Part shown: one piece after another, positions 8,195-15,770 of the stretch | Numbering within the stretch: position 1 is the stretch's first letter | Layout: each line of letters begins with the position of its first letter | NCBI GenBank assembly: GCA_050847315.1 | Contig: CP193791.1 | Reading direction: 5' to 3' (one strand) | DNA length: 64,000 bases | Source: Cedecea sp000277545 | Lineage (GTDB): Bacteria; Pseudomonadota; Gammaproteobacteria; Enterobacterales; Enterobacteriaceae | Translations under genes and position numbers: made by a program | The notes under the pieces: generated by a model | Told to the model about the DNA's origin: nothing | What the model saw: the letters and a program-made list of their open reading frames with translations, nothing else | Databases searched by the model: none

Positions 8195-8311
8195 GGTAAT
8201 CCTCTGTTGGGTTGTGAAATCGACAGTATTGTACCACCAACGCGCTGTTCAAAAAACAGCCAGAGCAGGATTTCTGGCGCTTAACTTTTATAACAACATC
8301 AGGACTGAAAC

Positions 8312-8701
8312 ATGTTTTCTAAGCATTATGAAGTGGATGAAAGCCATATTGATTTTCAGGGCGTAGTCGACGGCCTGTACTATCCGTTTTACATGGAGTG
8401 GACGCGCCACGCCTACATGCGCGAGGCGCTCGGTATTGATATCGAGGAAGAGTTCCGCCAGGGCAAGCTCTACATGGTGCTGGAGTACTCCCTGCGCTTT
8501 CGTAAGAGCCTGCAGAAAGGCGACAACGTTGAGGTCACCTGCCAGCTTGAGCGCAACGAAAAACGCAACCGCGTGAACTTCGCGCAGCAGATCAAAGTTG
8601 ATGGCGTGGTTTATGCCGAAGCGACGTTTGTCGCCACCTGCCTGGCCAATGGCCGCCCTTCCATGCCGGAAGCCGTACTGAACGCACTGGAACAGCTTTA
8701 A
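8312..8701 (+). CDS. Acyl-CoA thioesterase, hot-dog fold (4HBT/YbgC type)
   Basis: A 129-residue single hot-dog domain. The signature 'DFQGVVDGLYYPFYMEWTRHAYM' (residues about 13-35) matches the YbgC/4-hydroxybenzoyl-CoA thioesterase pattern, with the catalytic acid expected in 'HIDFQG'. It hydrolyses acyl-CoA thioesters in the cytosol; the acyl chain is unknown. No Tol-Pal genes are nearby, so it is not the ybgC of that operon. It stands alone between convergent or divergent neighbours. Confidence 0.8.
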   Translation: MFSKHYEVDESHIDFQGVVDGLYYPFYMEWTRHAYMREALGIDIEEEFRQGKLYMVLEYSLRFRKSLQKGDNVEVTCQLERNEKRNRVNFAQQIKVDGVVYAEATFVATCLANGRPSMPEAVLNALEQL

Positions 8702-8733
8702 CATCGATTAGCGAAGGGCAACCGTGCTCTTCG

Positions 8734-9285
8734 CTAGCCTTCCTTCAGCGCCTGGAGGATGTAATCTGTTCTCCACTCCACGCTCTCCTCCGGCAACACG
8801 ATTATCCGATACCCCAGCTTGCCGTATGTGTCAGCCATGATTGCAGCCGTCTGCACCGCCTCTTCCCAGCTCTGCTTTCTTTCTGCATCCCCGGCATAAA
8901 TAGCCTTCCAGGGCGGTGCCAGGAAAATATCAGAATGGTAGGGAAACCGTCTAACGGCTTCCAACAGATGATCGGGAATGGGCAACTGCATCAGGGTGAG
9001 ATAACCCAGGATGTCCGGCACGCCGCGATCGTAAAAACAATAAGTCTGTTTTTCGTCTGCGCCATACCAGGAGCGCATTTCCCACCCAAGCATCTGCTCA
9101 GCAAATGCCGCAGGATCCTGCCAGGGTAAGGCGTGCCCGCCAATTTGCTGCTGGTGCTGAATAATGCTCCTCCCGGCCTCCGGCTGACAATCAAAACCCC
9201 GGCGTTTGAGCTCATTAATGAGGGTACTTTTCCCGGAACCTGGCCCGCCGGTAAGCACCACACGTTTCACCTGAATATTGTTCAT
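8734..9285 (-). CDS. P-loop ATPase (AAA_28 type)
   Basis: A 183-residue nucleotide-binding protein. The Walker A motif is 'VLTGGPGSGKST' at residues about 10-21 and a Walker B-like 'CFYDRGVPDILGY' lies near residue 88. It resembles the AAA_28 family of small predicted ATPases/kinases, whose function is unknown. The ATG at 9285 is chosen because GGGAGG lies just upstream; the frame runs further upstream without such a site. It is divergent from queH. Confidence 0.75.
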   Translation of the reverse strand: MNNIQVKRVVLTGGPGSGKSTLINELKRRGFDCQPEAGRSIIQHQQQIGGHALPWQDPAAFAEQMLGWEMRSWYGADEKQTYCFYDRGVPDILGYLTLMQLPIPDHLLEAVRRFPYHSDIFLAPPWKAIYAGDAERKQSWEEAVQTAAIMADTYGKLGYRIIVLPEESVEWRTDYILQALKEG

Positions 9286-9387
9286 AAACCTCCCAAACAT
9301 TATTTTCTTTACTGATTTATGGTGATTCCACGCCCTCGTTCCTGCTACCCTCTGGCAAAAAAGTGAATAAGACTTAGGATCACCCGC

Positions 9388-10056
9388 ATGCAAGAATTTA
9401 TCCGGCCGGTTTTGAATCTGCCTAACAACGAGAAGAAACTGCTGCTGCACTCCTGCTGCGCCCCCTGCTCGGGTGAAGTCATGGAGGCCATACACGCGTC
9501 CGGTATCGAATACACCGTGTTCTTCTACAACCCAAACATTCACCCGCAGAAAGAGTATTTACTGCGCAAGGATGAAAACATTCGCTTTGCGGAACAGCAC
9601 GGCGTGCCGTTTGTGGATGCGGATTACGATACCGATAATTGGTTTGAGCGTGCGAAAGGGATGGAGTGGGAGCCGGAGCGTGGAGTGAGATGCACCATGT
9701 GCTTTGATATGCGTTTCGAGCGTACCGCACTTTACGCCCATGAGCACGGATTTAATGTCATCAGCAGTTCGCTGGGGATTTCCCGCTGGAAAAACATGCA
9801 GCAGATTAACGACTGCGGGCACCGCGCCGCCGCGCCTTATGAAGGCATGAGCTATTGGGATTACAACTGGCGCAAACAGGGTGGCTCCGCTCGCATGATT
9901 GAAATCAGCAAGCGCGAACAGTTCTACCAGCAGGAATACTGCGGCTGCGTCTATTCCCTGCGCGACACCAACCTGCACCGGAAAGCCAATAACCGGCCGA
10001 TGATTAAAATCGGCAAGCTGTTCTACGGCAAGGACGACGAGTCATCTCAGGCTTAA
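9388..10056 (+). CDS. queH: Epoxyqueuosine reductase QueH
   Basis: A 222-residue protein of the QueH (formerly DUF208) family, which reduces epoxyqueuosine to queuosine in tRNA. All expected metal-cluster cysteines are present: C23-C24 in 'HSCCAPC' and C102/C105 in 'RCTMC', with a further 'CGCVYS' near the C-terminus. The E. coli enzyme for the same step is the unrelated cobalamin-dependent QueG, so QueH is an alternative that does not need B12. Whether queG is also present in this genome cannot be seen here. Confidence 0.87.
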   Translation: MQEFIRPVLNLPNNEKKLLLHSCCAPCSGEVMEAIHASGIEYTVFFYNPNIHPQKEYLLRKDENIRFAEQHGVPFVDADYDTDNWFERAKGMEWEPERGVRCTMCFDMRFERTALYAHEHGFNVISSSLGISRWKNMQQINDCGHRAAAPYEGMSYWDYNWRKQGGSARMIEISKREQFYQQEYCGCVYSLRDTNLHRKANNRPMIKIGKLFYGKDDESSQA

Positions 10057-10154
10057 CCCACTGAATGGTTGACACATTTTTGCATTAATTAACGGTTGCC
10101 CGTAGTAAGGGCAGCTGTTTTAATTTCCTCTTTAAATTATTACCAGAGGGAACT

Positions 10155-10811
10155 ATGCAAAATAATACTCACGCTGGCGTCAGGGCTTACAACCCTATCA
10201 CTCTAAAACTTTACGACTGGTGGGTGTTAAAGATCTCAAATCAGTACGCCTGGCGTTGCCCGACAGACACCGTTTTGCTCCCCCATTTCAAGGCCCACAC
10301 CGGCGAAAATCATCTGGATATCGGCGTGGGAACGGGCTATTACCTGCCTCACCTGCCTGCCACCGTTGAACTTTCCCTGATGGATTTGAACACCAGCAGC
10401 CTGCAGGCGGCCTCGGCGAAAGCGGGCCACAGTATCAAAGACCATCTGCAGCATGACGTTTTTAACCCCCTGCCGCAGAGCTGGCACGATCGTTTTGACT
10501 CCATCTCACTTTTCTATTTACTGCATTGCCTGCCCGGCTCGCTAAACGACAAAGCGCTGGCGATAGATAACATTGCCCGTGCACTTAAAACAGAAGGCAC
10601 GCTCTTTGGCGCGACGATTCTGGGTGAAGGCGTGGCGCACAATGCTTTTGGCCGCAAGCTAATGAACGTTTATAACAAGAAAGGGATCTTTTCTAATCGG
10701 CAGGATTCAGCAGGACTGCTCAGGGATGTTTTGACCGCGAGATTCGAACGGGTCGACGTAAAAATTGAAGGTACAGTCGCGTTATTTACCGCCAGCGGAC
10801 GCCGCGATTAA
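10155..10811 (+). CDS. Class I SAM-dependent methyltransferase
   Basis: A 218-residue cytosolic methyltransferase. Motif I is 'HLDIGVGTGYYLPHL' near residue 55, followed by the acidic post-I segment 'LSLMDLNTSSLQ' and motif IV-like 'DSISLFYLLHCLPG'. The substrate is unknown. AGAGGGA precedes the ATG. It is separated by about 100 bases from queH, and a large inverted repeat lies downstream. Confidence 0.75.
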   Translation: MQNNTHAGVRAYNPITLKLYDWWVLKISNQYAWRCPTDTVLLPHFKAHTGENHLDIGVGTGYYLPHLPATVELSLMDLNTSSLQAASAKAGHSIKDHLQHDVFNPLPQSWHDRFDSISLFYLLHCLPGSLNDKALAIDNIARALKTEGTLFGATILGEGVAHNAFGRKLMNVYNKKGIFSNRQDSAGLLRDVLTARFERVDVKIEGTVALFTASGRRD

Positions 10812-10960
10812 GAGGGAAAATCCGGGAGCCTGCCGACATCGATCAGGCCCCGTAATCGTTCAAAGTAACCCAGAAGTACCCTGCATTTTCCCGAGCAGGT
10901 TTGAAATTTATAGCCAGCAACCCTGGACATTGCACGGATATATTCTGTTTGATTTTTAAG

Positions 10961-11002
10961 GCACTTAACGCAAATCAGGGCTTTGCAGTTTGCGTTAAGT
11001 GC
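10961..11002. repeat. Perfect 14-bp inverted repeat
   Basis: GCACTTAACGCAAA (10961-10974) and its exact reverse complement (10989-11002) flank a 14-base loop, between the methyltransferase and the 3' end of dcp. It could act as a terminator for dcp, since a short A/T-rich run follows on the minus strand, but it lacks a classic T-run and could be a repeat element. Confidence 0.6.
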
Positions 11003-11044
11003 GATTTCACTGCGGCTACACTAGTGAGAGCGCTTTCTTTGCCA

Positions 11045-13093
11045 TTATTGCTCCGCCAGCCCGCGGTTTTTCAGCATCGGTTCGCTGTGCGGATCGTGCC
11101 CTCGCCAGTCGCGGTACAACGCTTCCAGATCGCTGCTGTTACCTCTTGAGAGAATCGCTTCCCGGAAGCGCTGGCCGTTTGCGGCGCTGAGCCCGCCCTG
11201 CTCCACAAACCACTGATAGCCGTCGTCCGCTAACATTTGCGTCCAGATATAGGCGTAGTAACCCGCCGCGTAGCCGCCGCCAAAAATATGGGCAAAATAG
11301 CTACTGCGGTAGCGAGGCGGCACCTCGGCCAGCTTGATGTGCTCTTTTTCCAGCGCTTCAGCTTCGAAGCGCGCCACATCATCAATAGCCGTGTCTGGCG
11401 CCAGGCTGTGCCAGTTCATGTCCAGCAGCGCCGCCGCCAGCAGCTCGGTCATGTCATAGCCTTTGTTAAACTGCGCGGCGCGGAACAGTTTGCTGCGGAG
11501 CGACTCCGGCATTGGCTCACCGGTCTGGTAATGCCGGGCATAATTGGCAAAGACCTCGGGATGGCTCGCCCAGTGCTCGTTAATTTGCGAAGGGAACTCC
11601 ACAAAATCTCGCGGCGTGTTGGTCCCCGAAAGGCTCGCATAGCGCTGGGTAGCAAACAGGCCGTGCAGCGTATGGCCGAACTCGTGAAACAGCGTTATGA
11701 CATCGTCCCATGAAATCAGGGCAGCCTCGCCGCTGGCCGGTTTGGTGTAGTTGCATACGTTGTAGATCACCGGCATGGCGTCAAACAGCGTGGATTGCTC
11801 GACAAAGTTCCCCATCCACGCCCCGCCGCCTTTGCTGTCTCGGGCGAAGAAATCACCGTAGAACAGCGCCATGCCGCGCCCATCGTTATCAAAAATCTCC
11901 CAGGTGCGCACATCCGGGTGGTAAGTCGGGATATCAAAACGTTCCACGAAACGCAGCCCGAAGAGCTGGCTGGCGGCCCAGAATACGCCGTTAGTCAGCA
12001 CACCGTTGAGTTCAAAATACGGTTTAATCTGCCCTTCATCGAGATCGTACTTCGCACTACGCACCTGCTCGGCGTAAAACTGCCAGTCCCATGCCGTGGC
12101 CTGGAATCCCCCGTTCTGGGCATCAATAACGTCCTGAATGTCTTTCAGTTCGCGGCGCGCCCGCCCGGTGGCCGCAGGGACGATGTTCCGCATAAAGCGC
12201 AGCGCCGCATCGGGGATTTTGGCCATCTGGTCGGCCATTTTCCAGGCCGCGTAGTTTTCAAAGCCCAAAAGCTGAGCTTGTGCAGCCCGCAGCGTAGCCA
12301 GGCGAGCGACGATGGCGCGAGTATCGTTCGCATCGTTGCGCTGGGCACGCGTCCAGCCAGCCTCAAAGAGCGCTTCTCGCGTGGCGCGGTCGCTCAGGCT
12401 TTGTAAAGCCGGCTGCTGGGTAAAATTCAGCAGCGGAAGCAGCCATTTACCCGGCAGGCCTTTGTCAGCCGCAGCCTGCGCCGCAGCCGCAATTTCCGCA
12501 CTGGTCAGGCCGTTAAGCGCCTCAGCGTGGTCAACCACCAGACCACCGGCTTTATCCGCCGCATGAAGACGATTATTGAACTGGCTTGTGAGCTGGGCGC
12601 TCTCTTTGTTCAGCGCTTTCAGCTGCGTTTTATCCTGCTGGCTTAACGTGGCGCCCGCCAGCTTGAACGACTGCCAGGTCACCTCCACCAGCCGCAGGGA
12701 TTCCGCATCCAGATTGAGGTCGTGGCGCTGCTGATAAACGCGATTCAGCCGGGCGAATAAGGTATCGTTCAGGCGAATTTCATCGGCAAGCTCAGCCAGT
12801 TCGGTGGAGAACTCTTCATCAAGCTGCTGCAGGAAATCGCTGGTGTGCGCCGACGTCATGGCGTAGAACACGGTAGTCACGCGGCCCAGCATCGCACCGG
12901 TTTTCTCCAGCGCCAGGTAAGTATTTTCAAACGTAGGCTCAGCCGGATCACCGGCAATGGCGGCGACTTCTGCACGCTTGATGCGCTTACCTTCATCGAA
13001 AGCCGGTCGGTAATGGTCGTTAGTTATCTCGTCGAAATGCGGGGCCTGATAAGGCAATAAACTCGGCTGGAAAAACGGGTTGCTCTGCAACAT
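11045..13093 (-). CDS. dcp: Dipeptidyl carboxypeptidase Dcp
   Basis: A 682-residue zinc metallopeptidase of family M3, essentially the E. coli Dcp length (681). The zinc motif HExxH is seen in 'LFHEFGHTLHGLF' around residue 470, with the downstream Glu helix typical of the family. It releases dipeptides from the C-terminus of peptides in the cytosol. The start reads MLQSNPFFQPSLLPYQAPHFDEI. It is divergent from ydfG, the same arrangement as in E. coli. Confidence 0.95.
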   Translation of the reverse strand: MLQSNPFFQPSLLPYQAPHFDEITNDHYRPAFDEGKRIKRAEVAAIAGDPAEPTFENTYLALEKTGAMLGRVTTVFYAMTSAHTSDFLQQLDEEFSTELAELADEIRLNDTLFARLNRVYQQRHDLNLDAESLRLVEVTWQSFKLAGATLSQQDKTQLKALNKESAQLTSQFNNRLHAADKAGGLVVDHAEALNGLTSAEIAAAAQAAADKGLPGKWLLPLLNFTQQPALQSLSDRATREALFEAGWTRAQRNDANDTRAIVARLATLRAAQAQLLGFENYAAWKMADQMAKIPDAALRFMRNIVPAATGRARRELKDIQDVIDAQNGGFQATAWDWQFYAEQVRSAKYDLDEGQIKPYFELNGVLTNGVFWAASQLFGLRFVERFDIPTYHPDVRTWEIFDNDGRGMALFYGDFFARDSKGGGAWMGNFVEQSTLFDAMPVIYNVCNYTKPASGEAALISWDDVITLFHEFGHTLHGLFATQRYASLSGTNTPRDFVEFPSQINEHWASHPEVFANYARHYQTGEPMPESLRSKLFRAAQFNKGYDMTELLAAALLDMNWHSLAPDTAIDDVARFEAEALEKEHIKLAEVPPRYRSSYFAHIFGGGYAAGYYAYIWTQMLADDGYQWFVEQGGLSAANGQRFREAILSRGNSSDLEALYRDWRGHDPHSEPMLKNRGLAEQ

Positions 13094-13228
13094 CCTCTAC
13101 TCCCGGTGACCTGAAATGTGGGTTAGTTATAGCGCATTTAGCTTCGTTTCTTAAAAGAAAAACTAAGATTACCGTGGCCCGTTAGCGTGCTAAGGTAGTG
13201 CCGGACAAAAGCGTTGAGGAACAGAGAG

Positions 13229-13978
13229 ATGATTGTACTGGTTACGGGTGCTACCGCGGGCTTTGGTGAAAGCATTACCCGCCGTTTCGTTAAGAATGGC
13301 CATAAGGTTATTGCCACCGGCCGCCGTCAGGAACGCCTGCTCGAGCTTAAAGAAGAGCTGGGTGACAACCTGTTTACGCTGCAGCTGGATGTGCGCAATC
13401 GCGCGGCAATAGAAGAAGCGCTGGCTTCCCTGCCGGCCGACTGGCAACAGATTGATATCCTTGTCAACAACGCCGGGCTGGCGCTGGGCATGGAGCCTGC
13501 GCATAAAGCCAACGTCGATGACTGGGAAAACATGATCGACACCAACAACAAAGGCCTGGTTTATATGACCCGCGCCGTGCTGCCGGGCATGGTCGAGCGC
13601 AATCGCGGCCACATTATTAACATCGGTTCCACCGCGGGCAGCTGGCCTTACGCCGGGGGCAACGTCTACGGGGCGACCAAAGCCTTCGTGCGCCAGTTCA
13701 GCCTGAACCTGCGCACCGACCTGCATAAAACGGCCGTTCGCGTGACCGACATCGAACCGGGCATGGTGGGCGGCACCGAGTTTTCCAACGTGCGCTTTAA
13801 GGGCGACGATGACAAAGCCGGCAAAACCTACGAAAACGCCAACGCGCTGACGCCGGAAGACGTTACCGAAGCCGTCTGGTGGGTGGCGACGTTACCGAAA
13901 CACGTCAACATCAACACCCTGGAAATGATGCCGGTCAGCCAGACGTTTGCCGGTCTGAGTGTCCATCGCGAAGGGTAA
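13229..13978 (+). CDS. ydfG: NADP-dependent 3-hydroxy acid dehydrogenase YdfG
   Basis: A 249-residue classical short-chain dehydrogenase (E. coli YdfG 248). The cofactor motif is 'TGATAGFGE' at residues 6-14, 'NNAGLALG' follows, and the catalytic Ser and 'YGATK' Tyr/Lys are near residues 134-151. In E. coli it oxidises L-serine, L-allo-threonine and 3-hydroxy acids and reduces malonic semialdehyde. TGAGGAACAGAGAG precedes the ATG at 13229. A strong terminator follows. Confidence 0.94.
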   Translation: MIVLVTGATAGFGESITRRFVKNGHKVIATGRRQERLLELKEELGDNLFTLQLDVRNRAAIEEALASLPADWQQIDILVNNAGLALGMEPAHKANVDDWENMIDTNNKGLVYMTRAVLPGMVERNRGHIINIGSTAGSWPYAGGNVYGATKAFVRQFSLNLRTDLHKTAVRVTDIEPGMVGGTEFSNVRFKGDDDKAGKTYENANALTPEDVTEAVWWVATLPKHVNINTLEMMPVSQTFAGLSVHREG

Positions 13979-14001
13979 CTCTGGCGAAAGTCATAGTGAA
14001 A

Positions 14002-14026
14002 CGGGGCCTTTGCAGCCCCGTTTTTT
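14002..14026 (+). terminator. ydfG intrinsic terminator
   Basis: Stem CGGGGC / GCCCCG followed by TTTTTT: a classic rho-independent terminator after ydfG. Confidence 0.85.
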
Positions 14027-14056
14027 CATCTTACGGCACGCTAAAATGCGGAGCGA

Positions 14057-14383
14057 TCAGGCCCGGCCCCAGCCAGCAACGATGATCAGCATCCCACAGA
14101 AAGCAATGGCCGCTCCGGTCCAGTCGTAAACGCTGAGCTTCACGCCGTCGACCACGCGCAGCCAGAGCAACGCCGTCACCACATAAACCCCGCCGTAGGC
14201 CGCATAGACGCGCCCGCTGGCCGCCGGATGCAGCGTCAAAAGCCAGACAAAAATCGCCAGCGACAGCGCCGCTGGCAGCAATAACAACGGAGAGCCGTTG
14301 CGTTTAAGCCATAGCCAGGGCAGAAAACAACCAATAATCTCCGCCAAAGCGGTGGCAAAAAATAGCAACGTTGTTTTGATCAT
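14057..14383 (-). CDS. ynfA: YnfA inner-membrane protein
   Basis: A 108-residue, four-helix membrane protein of the YnfA (UPF0060) family at its usual length. It starts MIKTTLLFFATALAEIIGCF and contains the conserved 'GRVYAAYGGVYVVTALLWLRVVDG'. The family is related to small multidrug resistance pumps, and efflux activity has been reported for Shigella YnfA. It is convergent with ydfG and divergent from ynfB, a local order shared with the E. coli speG/ynf region. Confidence 0.92.
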   Translation of the reverse strand: MIKTTLLFFATALAEIIGCFLPWLWLKRNGSPLLLLPAALSLAIFVWLLTLHPAASGRVYAAYGGVYVVTALLWLRVVDGVKLSVYDWTGAAIAFCGMLIIVAGWGRA

Positions 14384-14486
14384 ATTGTCTTTTCTTCAGT
14401 AATAATGATGCCCACTAACTCTGACATTAGGCGCGAATCAGCCTCAATGATATGATTAGTTTTATTAAACTAAAAAGGAAATCGCA

Positions 14487-14885
14487 ATGAACTCAATCCT
14501 TCGTAAGTCTTTGTCATGGATGCCGTTAGCCTTGCTGGGAGCTGCATTCATGGTTTCTATGCCAACCCAGGCCGATACTAACGTAATCGTTGTTCCGGGC
14601 GGAACGAACGGCGTCGGTGGTCAGGAGAACTCCCTGACCCGCCAGCGCGCAGCGGAAGAAAAAGAGCAGTGGAATGACACCCGTACCCTGCGCCAGAAGA
14701 TCAACCGCCATAACGAAAAAGTGTTCGACCGTGAGTCGGCGCGCGGGGACAAAGACTGGGCCAAACAAGATGCCGCCCAGGATACCTTCGACAAATGCCA
14801 GCAGAGCGCCAACGTGAACGCCTACTGGGAGCCGAACACCCTGCGCTGCCTGGATCGCCGCACCGGCCGCGCGATCAATCCATAA
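14487..14885 (+). CDS. ynfB: YnfB (UPF0482), secreted protein
   Basis: A 132-residue protein with a signal peptide ending near 'TQADT'. The core 'EKEQWNDTR.LRQK' and the C-terminal 'QSANVNAYWEPNTLRCLDRRTGRAINP' match YnfB. The N-terminal third is longer than the E. coli protein (113 residues) and holds a Gly/Asn-rich stretch (VVPGGTNGVGGQEN). It is periplasmic and of unknown function. It lies directly upstream of speG as in E. coli. Confidence 0.9.
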   Translation: MNSILRKSLSWMPLALLGAAFMVSMPTQADTNVIVVPGGTNGVGGQENSLTRQRAAEEKEQWNDTRTLRQKINRHNEKVFDRESARGDKDWAKQDAAQDTFDKCQQSANVNAYWEPNTLRCLDRRTGRAINP

Positions 14886-14902
14886 TAGTCCCCCTCTCAA
14901 AC

Positions 14903-14925
14903 GAGGCTTCTGCTTAAGAAGCCTC
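14903..14925 (+). terminator. Hairpin between ynfB and speG
   Basis: A perfect 9-bp stem (GAGGCTTCT / AGAAGCCTC) with a five-base loop lies in the short ynfB-speG gap. It has no T-run, so it may only attenuate or stabilise the ynfB message. Confidence 0.5.
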
Positions 14926-14950
14926 ACCATCATCAGCGCAAGGATTTGCT

Positions 14951-15508
14951 ATGAGTAACGAACTGCCTATTCGTCTTCGCCCGCTTGAGCGCGAAGATCT
15001 CCGCTTCGTCCACCAGCTGGACAATAACGCCAGCGTCATGCGCTACTGGTTTGAAGAGCCTTACGAAGCCTTCGTGGAGCTGTCTGACCTGTATGACAAA
15101 CATATTCACGATCAGAGCGAGCGCCGCTTTGTCATCGACTGCAACGGCGTGAATGCCGGGCTGGTTGAGCTGGTCGAAATCGACCACATCCACCGCCGGG
15201 CGGAGTTTCAGATAATTATCACGCCGGAGTTCCAGGGCAAAGGGCTCGCCTCGCGCGCGGCCAAACTCGCCATGGAGTACGGTTTTACCGTGCTCAATCT
15301 CTATAAGCTCTACCTGATTGTCGATAAAGAGAATGAAAAAGCGGTACATATTTATAAAAAACTGGGCTTTATCGTGGAAGGCGAGCTGATCCACGAGTTC
15401 TTCATTAACGGCCAGTACCGCGATGCCATTCGGATGTGCATCTTCCAGCAGCAGTTCCTGGCGCAGAAAACCCCGGAAAAAACCCTGCTGAAGCCGACGG
15501 CTCAGTAA
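14951..15508 (+). CDS. speG: Spermidine N1-acetyltransferase
   Basis: A 185-residue GNAT enzyme matching SpeG. It acetylates spermidine (and spermine) with acetyl-CoA, limiting polyamine toxicity in the cytosol. The N-terminal 'IRLRPLEREDLRFVHQLDNN' and allosteric-region 'RYWFEEPYEAFVEL' are typical, and the acetyl-CoA loop is 'FQGKGLASRAAKLAMEYGF' near residue 95. It is followed by a clear hairpin terminator. Confidence 0.95.
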   Translation: MSNELPIRLRPLEREDLRFVHQLDNNASVMRYWFEEPYEAFVELSDLYDKHIHDQSERRFVIDCNGVNAGLVELVEIDHIHRRAEFQIIITPEFQGKGLASRAAKLAMEYGFTVLNLYKLYLIVDKENEKAVHIYKKLGFIVEGELIHEFFINGQYRDAIRMCIFQQQFLAQKTPEKTLLKPTAQ

Positions 15509-15518
15509 CCGCTTTTCA

Positions 15519-15552
15519 CAGATGAATGCCGCCCTGCGTGAGCATTCATCTG
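15519..15552 (+). terminator. speG terminator hairpin
   Basis: An 11-bp perfect stem (CAGATGAATGC / GCATTCATCTG) with a pyrimidine-rich tail TCCTTCCCTGTTT begins 11 bases after the speG stop. Confidence 0.65.
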
Positions 15553-15770
15553 TCCTTCCCTGTTTCTCCCGCCAGCCTTCTTGCGCTTCGTCTATTTTCC
15601 AGACAATCAGACGGGTTTTTCCTGCAAACCACTCAATCAGAACTAAAATAATAGGGCTGTAAAATTTTGCGTTTAAAAGGCAACGGCTATCAAATTCGTA
15701 GGCCCATCCAGATATTAATTATTGATCGTACAGATTATCGTTATCGGGCATACATATAACGGAGAGCAAA

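Noticed and set aside
15553..15770. OxyR site upstream of katG
   Set aside because: I could not find the spaced ATAG/CTAT pattern with enough matches to report it.
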